A stretch of DNA of 64,000 nucleotides from the NCBI GenBank assembly GCA_004794655.1, contig SMMW01000180.1:248001-312000 (forward strand), read 5' to 3'. The position numbers and the translations under genes were made by a program. Of this stretch, positions 59,901 through 64,000 are shown one piece after another. Each line of letters begins with the position of its first letter. Within the stretch, counting starts at the first letter, position 1. The notes beneath the pieces were generated by a model that was not told the origin of the DNA, made no database searches, and saw nothing but the letters and a program-made list of their open reading frames with translations. The DNA comes from Marisa cornuarietis (Eukaryota > Mollusca > Gastropoda > Architaenioglossa > Ampullariidae).

Positions 59901-62900
59901 TTTGGCATCACCGTGGTCCTTGGCTGTTGATGCTTATTTAGAAACTCCAGTGTAGTCATGGTATAATTATTTGCAATTATGGAGTGGTCTAGCATTTTGA
60001 AACAGGACATGCATATCACAAGTGCTGAAACCAAACTCTCAAAAAGATTTATAAAAGTTGGACAAATTTGAAATAATGAGTTTAAATCTAAGAAATGATG
60101 ATTGTTTAAAAAGGTTTTGGGAGCCTGGAAGAATAGTCTATACTATCTTGAATTTTTGAATGGAAATTTTCAAACCTTTTTCTTGATGATATTGCACAAG
60201 GTCATTATGTTTATGTGAAAAGGAAAGGAAAGATTAAAGGTCAACATGAGCGCTCAGTGAAAATTGCTGGAAATAGAGCATAAAGTATCACAAAAACATA
60301 AAAGGGGGGGTATATCTAAAAATGGTGTCATCTGCATGAGCTGAATTTGAAGAGGAAAGATGCCATCATCTGTAAAAGAAAGCAAATCAGAACATGTGCT
60401 GTTGCTGAATGTTTTCTTAGGCACTCAGATGGAGTTAGTTTGTTTTCATTGTCATTTCCTAAAGATTCTGGCACCAAACGCCAGTAGATTATATACAAAT
60501 CTCTGCTTTGTTCAAGTGTGCCTTGCGAACTTCATCCCAACACTGTACTCAAGATTTTGGTAAAAACATGGACTTTTAGTAAAATGGAGAGATCTTACAG
60601 CAGTGGAAACTATACAAAAGCACAAGTATTAAAACCAGCTACTATACTATTGCTGGTAAAATGCTGAAACAAAGATCAAGCACCAGATCTGCAACAGCGA
60701 CGCTTTCTAGACCATTCTAGTCTACAAGTAATGTCCTGATGCAGTCACAAACACAACATTGTCAATCATATCCTTATCCAGCACAATGTTAAAAATGACT
60801 GTCAGTGTGAGGGCATCATTGATATGTTTGCTTGAAACAGCTAAAAAAGAATTAAGGGTGACTAATGTTTGAGGCGCTTAAACAGGAACACATGCGAGTA
60901 AGTAAATGCAGCTGAATGAGGAAGAAATAAGTTTTTACATTGATAAATATGTATCAAATTTTTATGTTATATTTTTAATGGAAAAAATGTCATCATTAGT
61001 AGTCAGTTGAAATTATAAAATAAAAACAATGCTGGAAATTAACCATCTAACAAATAAAAAAATTATAGAAGCTTAAACAAATGCAGATTTGAAATTTGTT
61101 TCTATTTTAATAACAATAATACACATGGACAGATTAACTCGAATGCACCCATGTAGCAACCGAGAATCAATAATACTACAACCTAGTCTGCAATGACCGT
61201 GATTGTTGCCCATTAAATTTTGATCTGGAGAAGATTTACTTACCAGTCTGTCAAGCGAATTCAGTTTGGAATATTTGTTAACGTCAGTCAAAGCTTCTAA
61301 ATAAAGTTCAAATCTGTATGGCTGCTTTCCAAAATCAGCCATTTTATTTTCTGGGCAAAAAATCCTTTCTTGAACACGAAAATCTGAGCCATGTTTCTTC
61401 ATCTGACTCAAAGACATGCATAGATTTGCTGAACTGAGCCACACTTACTCTCAGAAATACTGCTTACTCGCAACCGAGCTCTCCAGTATAGGAGAGTAAT
61501 TTTCTTCTGCTTTCCTGGTGACAGATGAGAATGCCAATGTTTGAAGACTTATTTCTTAAAAAGTATTAATGGAAATTATTATTTTAAAATGAACTTAACC
61601 TGATCATAAAGAAAAATATGTTGCACTTGTGTTGTCCTTTAAGATTTTCTTAATCAGTTTCAGTACCATTTATAGCTTTTGGACTTTATAGATGTGTGAA
61701 TTTAAAGATCCCTGAAAAAAAGCACAGCATGTTCCCTCCTAGTGAGTTTGCTAGAAGAGTTATGGGATGCGTGCTTCGATAATGATAAAATGTGAAATAA
61801 CATGAAAATGCACTGCCAGTAGAATATTTTTGAAAAGATTTCATTAGTTTGCATGTGTTGATAAGTTGAAACCAGGTAAAGAATATTTGAAGTACTTAAC
61901 ACATATCAGTTACTTCACCATTTCTGCTGGTGAGAGAGCTGTTTTCTATCAGAGTTAAAAAGGTGGTGATGGGCTGATCATCTGTTTTTTTGTGGTGTAA
62001 TGTTCAGGTCCAGGAAACAGACATGACGGAGGGCCGTGTGCGAGTACTTTTCACACTGTTTCTGGAACCTGACATGAGTGAGGTGGCATATTCAAGCCAG
62101 GTGCAAACTGCTATCTTTTTTCTTATCTGAAATTTCAGGAATTTCCTGGCCATAGTATTACCTCCGTGCAAATGCTGCATTTTCATTTCTTCTTCGTACT
62201 GTATCTGTTGTGAACATGCCTGTTGTATATATTGTATATAATAATAATAATAAATGAAGATTTTTATAGCGCATATTCACACCCATAGACAGCATGCTCT
62301 TAGCGCTTAAAACAAGGAAGAGACATGGACTAAATGGACAGAACACGAGGGATGGAAGAATAAAGGACAGTATTGACGACAAACAGAAAACAAAGATAGA
62401 AAACACGAAAAGGCACCAAGTAACAGAACATAGAAAATATAGTGATTCTGCAGAGGAAGATGGGTAGGAAAGTAGCAAGAGTGGAAGGGGGGAAGGTAAG
62501 AAGGACGAGCATTGCGTGGACTGTGTTAGGAGTAATGCTCAAGGAAGAGGTGCTTTTTCAGTGTCTTGATTAATTATGAGAAATGCAGAATATGTAATTG
62601 TCCTAGATATTTACTGTAGAGTAAATTATGATATTACTGGGTAATTTTTGTATGTCAGTATGTATTATATTTTGTCATTGTCTTCACATGATTGGAGTGA
62701 GAGTTTTGTTGCATGTTGACCACTCCTGAAACTGCTGTGATAGTGATGAAACTGGCTGCACAAACATTATTATATGTTTAGATTGTCTAACAGAATAGAA
62801 ACATTTTTCATCCACTGCTATATTTTAGACTGGGTCTGGTGGTGTTGTACAGTATTGTATTCTTGAGCAGGTCATTGTGCCTGATAGCTAGTAAAACAGT

Positions 62901-63924
62901 TGTTGGCTTTTCATGCTGCCGTTGACATCGTCTTTCCACCTCTCTTTTTGGCCACCAGGAAGGACAGTATATGCCAGCTTACATTGCAGCTCAGCGATCT
63001 GGCCTGAATACACACCTTCTGTCTCGCATTACGGGGACAGTCCTTATTGTCCGTGGGGATGGTGCCAACCCCGACTCACGCGCTAACATTGGTCTCAATC
63101 TGAAATTCTCAAAGCGAGGCGAAGAACTGCCAGGGTACACAAAGAAAACAGAAGATGGATGGAAGTATTCTGAGAAGGCTGTGAAGACAGTTAGTGCATA
63201 CGTGGACGAGTGAGTTTGCAGACTGTGGTTCTTCTATAAAAAACTACAGAGAACAGCTATTGCTCTTGACACATCATCTCAAAACACCTTACATGCACAT
63301 TTTGACTGGGGCATCATCTAAAAACAGTCCTGAAATTGTCCTGCACCAGTAAGATCATCTTAAAAGATGCTACATTTATAGAAAGACCAGCCCAGTTCAT
63401 GTCCCTCAGGCTCTCATGAGATATTGTCCTGAAAAGTTGCCTGAGTATGATGCATTGACAGTAGGTAGATGGGTGACTTCTGTGTACAGTATTTAAGCAT
63501 ATTTTTTGTACTCCTAAAAATGTACTTTAATTCCATCTGGTACTTTTAATGCATCAGGTTTTCTGACTTATGGGACTACATCGCCCTGTCCCAGACAGGC
63601 AACAGTGATTTGTATACTGAAGTAGAGCTCTTCCCAGAAGGAAGGTAAACAATATAAAAGTTTGCAACCTTTGTTTTTCCCTGTAATTGTCATCACTCTC
63701 TGAGAATGAAAATAAAAAAGTTGCCTATTACTTTGTTTTGTTTTTAGAAATACCAAGGTGATGATAATGTCTTGGCACTTTCTTGCAGCAAGAAGAATCT
63801 GAAGGATGTTCTGAAATACCTTGAGCAATTGCCCTGCAGATCTGTGCAGCCCATAAAGTCAGGAGCCCAGATTCTGGAGGAAGCGACAGTACAGATCATT
63901 GAGAAAACTGTGGATAACTTGAAG
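33826..63924 (+). CDS. XRN1: XRN1, cytoplasmic 5'-3' exoribonuclease (27 exons visible, 3' end beyond window)
   Basis: Exons: 33826-33900, 34190-34321, 36663-36861, 37361-37470, 37849-37959, 38138-38226, 38376-38463, 38820-38988, 39790-39857, 40457-40603, 41709-41808, 42308-42428, 44289-44378, 45177-45333, 48743-48862, 49135-49304, 52502-52628, 53273-53362, 54077-54180, 54555-54674, 56472-56546, 58540-58627, 59247-59360, 62008-62100, 62959-63209, 63558-63644, 63789-63924. All in phase: 3231 nt, 1077 codons, no stop. XRN1 degrades decapped mRNA processively from the 5' monophosphate in the cytoplasm and P-bodies. The start [19 protein letters not shown] is identical to human as I recall it. 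Human XRN1 is about 1706 aa, so roughly the last third is missing, including the divergent tail. Introns are loaded with transposon remnants but none breaks an exon. Confidence 0.97.
34652..35655 (-). mobile_element. CR1/Rex1-like LINE remnant, antisense in XRN1 intron 2
   Basis: On the minus strand it reads [18 protein letters not shown], then FSDDTALL at the catalytic position, [27 protein letters not shown] and [18 protein letters not shown]. One open frame of about 247 codons covers the thumb region to the stop near 34862. The 3' end is a short untranslated part with GGGATAAATAAAGTTGGTCA and a (TCATTG)n tail (34663-34684), typical of the CR1/Rex1 group. The 5' part is missing. Confidence 0.82.
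35660..36500 (+). mobile_element. Degenerate CR1-like LINE remnant, sense in XRN1 intron 2
   Basis: Recognisable RT pieces with stops and shifts: [20 protein letters not shown] then a stop then [26 protein letters not shown] (mutated FADD), [17 protein letters not shown] and [12 protein letters not shown] near the end of the ORF. It abuts the antisense LINE at 34652-35655. Closing short TAC repeats follow near 36500. Clearly dead. Confidence 0.72.
39790..45333 (+). CDS. XRN1: XRN1 exons 9-14: linker and second conserved region (CR2)
   Basis: Codes for residues 325-552. Exons 10-11 are lineage-specific: a glycine/lysine-rich linker ([27 protein letters not shown]) and an acidic stretch ([16 protein letters not shown]) where human also has an acidic insert. 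Conservation resumes with [32 protein letters not shown] and [14 protein letters not shown], the CR2 block that completes the active-site fold. It ends with [20 protein letters not shown]. Introns carry a foldback element just before exon 11 and a TTAA-type element between exons 12 and 13. Confidence 0.95.
41337..41654. mobile_element. Foldback element with about 57 bp arms (MITE-like) in XRN1 intron 10
   Basis: The left arm runs from 41337 (AAATACCATTTTTCATGATA ... TACTTACCAGATGACATGAC). The right arm (about 41597-41654) is its reverse complement with few mismatches. The inner part is about 200 bp and has a G/C-rich half (CTCCCGCCTCCCCGC; GGGGCAGGATGGGGGG). No coding capacity. The right arm contains CATCTGGTAAGTACTC, a consensus 5' splice site on the transcribed strand, and a pyrimidine-AG (TCCTCTTAG) 12 nt before it. 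The element ends only 54 bp before XRN1 exon 11. Confidence 0.85.
42602..44135. mobile_element. TTAA-flanked DNA element, copy 1, XRN1 intron 12
   Basis: The element spans 42606-44131 between TTAA duplications (42602-42605 and 44132-44135). Its ends are inverted repeats: AGGTCAACACAAGCATTCAG at the left and AGGCCAACATGAGTGCAA on the complement of the right. A second copy lies at 60234-61642. TTAA target sites are used by piggyBac and Kolobok transposons; the ends do not begin CCC, so Kolobok-like is the better guess. Short open frames remain but none is a recognised transposase. It looks non-autonomous or decayed. Confidence 0.72.
45480..46440 (-). mobile_element. L1/Tx1-like LINE ORF2 C-terminal remnant, XRN1 intron 14
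   Basis: On the minus strand, broken pieces in order: [20 protein letters not shown] and [12 protein letters not shown] (46.4-46.15 kb), then [37 protein letters not shown] (about 46.06-45.85 kb). This is the familiar post-RT region of L1/Tx1-clade elements (RILH-TN-F, CSFC-ET--HLFW). There are frameshifts and stops throughout, and no RT core is seen. Confidence 0.72.
46610..48236 (+). mobile_element. hAT-like DNA transposon remnant, XRN1 intron 14
   Basis: The element spans 46616-48230 (1615 bp). It has perfect 16 bp terminal inverted repeats, CAGAGGTAATTCTAGG and its complement (48215-48230), flanked by AAACAG on both sides (46610-46615, 48231-48236). Decayed plus-strand coding traces: an N-terminal [20 protein letters not shown], like the zinc-finger start of ZNF862/KIAA1586-type hAT proteins. 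Near the 3' end is [19 protein letters not shown], like the hAT dimerisation motif (CERGFS-x-x-IK-x-x-R). Stops and shifts make it inactive. The 6 bp duplication is shorter than the usual 8 bp. Confidence 0.8.
48743..54674 (+). CDS. XRN1: XRN1 exons 15-20: end of the XRN core and D1-type domain
   Basis: Codes for residues 553-796. Exon 15 closes the core fold with [20 protein letters not shown] and VVLIPFIDE. Exon 16 has a variable, Cys/Tyr-rich insert ([20 protein letters not shown]). Exon 17 contains [13 protein letters not shown], matching human FCGFPTLKHIRH. Exons 18-20 encode the start of the accessory domains: [19 protein letters not shown] matches human GKSVFVNWPHLEEARVVAV. The exon 16 acceptor is preceded by a long A run then a T run (49092-49118). 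Confidence 0.94.
49092..49118. repeat. A17-T10 run before XRN1 exon 16
   Basis: Seventeen A followed by ten T, ending 16 bp before the acceptor at 49134. The T run probably serves as the polypyrimidine tract. Run lengths in assemblies are error-prone. Confidence 0.85.
51080..52260 (+). mobile_element. RTE-like LINE remnant, sense in XRN1 intron 16
   Basis: Broken RT start ([13 protein letters not shown] near 51110) and middle, then an open frame of about 226 codons from 51540: [24 protein letters not shown] in place of [59 protein letters not shown] and [19 protein letters not shown], ending with [16 protein letters not shown] after a stop. The layout fits RTE-type elements common in invertebrates. 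Clade assignment is from memory, not a tree. Confidence 0.75.
55560..56040 (-). mobile_element. RTE-like LINE remnant, antisense in XRN1 intron 20
   Basis: On the minus strand: [20 protein letters not shown], an internal deletion, [24 protein letters not shown], then [20 protein letters not shown] and [11 protein letters not shown]. It is the same family as the element at 51080-52260 and more decayed. Confidence 0.7.
56472..63924 (+). CDS. XRN1: XRN1 exons 21-27: PAZ/Tudor- and SH3-like accessory domains
   Basis: Codes for residues 796-1077. The accessory domains brace the catalytic core in known XRN1 structures. Exon 23 is set to start at 59247 because this aligns without gaps to human (28 residues between EKQ and TLDELFP in both). 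An upstream acceptor at 59198 would add 16 in-frame residues. Exon 24 carries [17 protein letters not shown] and exon 25 [14 protein letters not shown] residues followed by the well-conserved [20 protein letters not shown]. Exons 26-27 continue with [12 protein letters not shown] and [18 protein letters not shown]. The last donor in the window is at 63925. Confidence 0.93.
56617..56924. mobile_element. Foldback element with 49 bp arms (MITE-like) in XRN1 intron 21
   Basis: The left arm starts at 56617 (AAATTTTTTCCTAAAGTAAA...AAATGTATG). The right arm (56876-56924) is its reverse complement with about five mismatches in 49 bp. The inner part is about 210 bp with no coding capacity. It is different from the element at 41337-41654. 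Confidence 0.8.
56925..58319. other. XRN1 intron 21 interior, no recognised feature
   Basis: No domain or repeat family recognised. A more G/C-rich part (57.1-57.8 kb) resembles none of the other repeats in the window. A short (GGT)n run lies near 58090. Confidence 0.45.
58320..58530. repeat. Degenerate tandem repeat before XRN1 exon 22
   Basis: Four or so diverged units near CAGTCTCAAGTATGATATT followed by CTTCTTTCCAGCCT. The pyrimidine-rich units sit directly upstream of the exon 22 acceptor at 58539, and several contain CAG. Confidence 0.55.
59516..59646. repeat. 131 bp near-perfect hairpin in XRN1 intron 23
   Basis: The arm TGATGATTTTCAATTTAGCA ... CATAGAAAGATGATG is followed after a few bases by its reverse complement ending TTGAAAATCATCA. 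Arms are about 62 bp with only a few mismatches, and the loop is shorter than 10 bp. The transcript would form a long stem. It could be a tiny foldback transposon, a recent inverted duplication or a hairpin RNA locus. Confidence 0.88.
60234..61642. mobile_element. TTAA-flanked DNA element, copy 2, XRN1 intron 23
   Basis: The element spans 60238-61638 between TTAA (60234-60237 and 61639-61642). Ends are AGGTCAACATGAGCGCTCAG and, on the complement of the right, AGGACAACACAAGTGCAA. It is the same family and orientation as 42602-44135, recognisable along its whole length (for example TGTGCTGTTGCTGAATGTTT, and AGGAGAGTAATTTTCTTCTG near the right end). A minus-strand frame of about 120 codons (61073-61444) contains a repeated Cys pattern but no recognised transposase domain. 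Confidence 0.75.
62235..62560 (-). repeat. (TTA)n-tailed interspersed repeat, copy 2
   Basis: Begins with (ATA)n at 62240, then ATGAAGATTTTTATAGCGCA, CATGCTCTTAGCGCTTAAAA, GAGACATGG and CACGAGGGATGGAAGAATAA. The order matches the copy at 26265-26400 and it is better preserved. On the minus strand the (TTA)n is a 3' tail. Probably a SINE or the 3' end of a LINE; it lies just after XRN1 exon 24. Confidence 0.65.
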
Positions 63925-64000
63925 GTAGGGGAAGCTATTTTGGGTGGATGAGCACCACCAGATGGTACACTGTGTCTCGGTACTGTCATCTGGAGCCCTA

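Noticed and set aside
1..64000. A novel defence-type or operon-like gene system
   Set aside because: All convincing coding sequence is assigned to four conserved animal genes or to decayed transposons; no unexplained intact multi-gene cluster is visible.

Overview
The window is animal nuclear DNA, most likely from a mollusc and probably a gastropod. Evidence for an animal: genes are split by GT...AG introns, and the recognised genes are all metazoan (XRN1, SPCS1, LRRC23 and a Castor/CASZ1-type zinc-finger gene). Introns carry many remnants of non-LTR retrotransposons (I/Nimb-like, CR1/Rex1-like, L1/Tx1-like, RTE-like), DNA transposons and foldback elements. The mollusc assignment rests on my impression of the repeat families, such as 3' tails ending near GGCGTTAAACACAAAC and (TTA)n-tailed repeats; it was not searched. 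No bacterial, phage or CRISPR-like content was seen.

Layout. 1-5.8 kb: intergenic or deep-intronic DNA dominated by a 2.3 kb G/A-rich minisatellite (about 690-2945), plus one complete tRNA-derived SINE with target-site duplications (5575-5760). 9.4-10.5 kb, minus strand: one long coding exon carrying the two conserved N-terminal motifs of Castor/CASZ1 and a PLDLS CtBP-type motif. Its zinc-finger exons are not in the window. 10.5-20.9 kb: no recognised coding sequence; a second minisatellite (14.3-15.0 kb), a GC-rich patch with a CTCF-like motif (17.15 kb) and a perfect RFX X-box (17.45 kb). 21.1-29.6 kb, plus strand: LRRC23, complete in 8 coding exons (411 aa), a radial-spoke protein of motile cilia, with its own X-box about 75 bp before the start codon. 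30.9-33.6 kb, minus strand: SPCS1, complete in 4 exons (114 aa), a signal peptidase subunit. 33.8 kb to the end, plus strand: XRN1, the cytoplasmic 5'-3' mRNA exonuclease; 27 exons coding for the first 1077 residues are visible and the C-terminus lies beyond the window.

Gene relations. SPCS1 and XRN1 are head-to-head with 261 bp between start codons, so they probably share a promoter. LRRC23 and SPCS1 converge, with about 1.3 kb between stop codons. The genes do not form one pathway: LRRC23 is ciliary, SPCS1 acts in the ER membrane, XRN1 acts in cytoplasmic mRNA decay, and the Castor-like protein is a nuclear regulator. Reading frames stay open and splice phases fit at every junction in LRRC23, SPCS1 and XRN1, so these three look functional.

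The least ordinary material is in the XRN1 introns: two related TTAA-flanked 1.4-1.5 kb elements with terminal inverted repeats, a 1.6 kb hAT-like element with perfect 16 bp ends, a 318 bp foldback element whose arm contains a consensus splice donor, a second foldback element, and a 131 bp near-perfect hairpin. I did not find a convincing new biological system. The foldback elements and the hierarchical minisatellites are the best candidates for follow-up.
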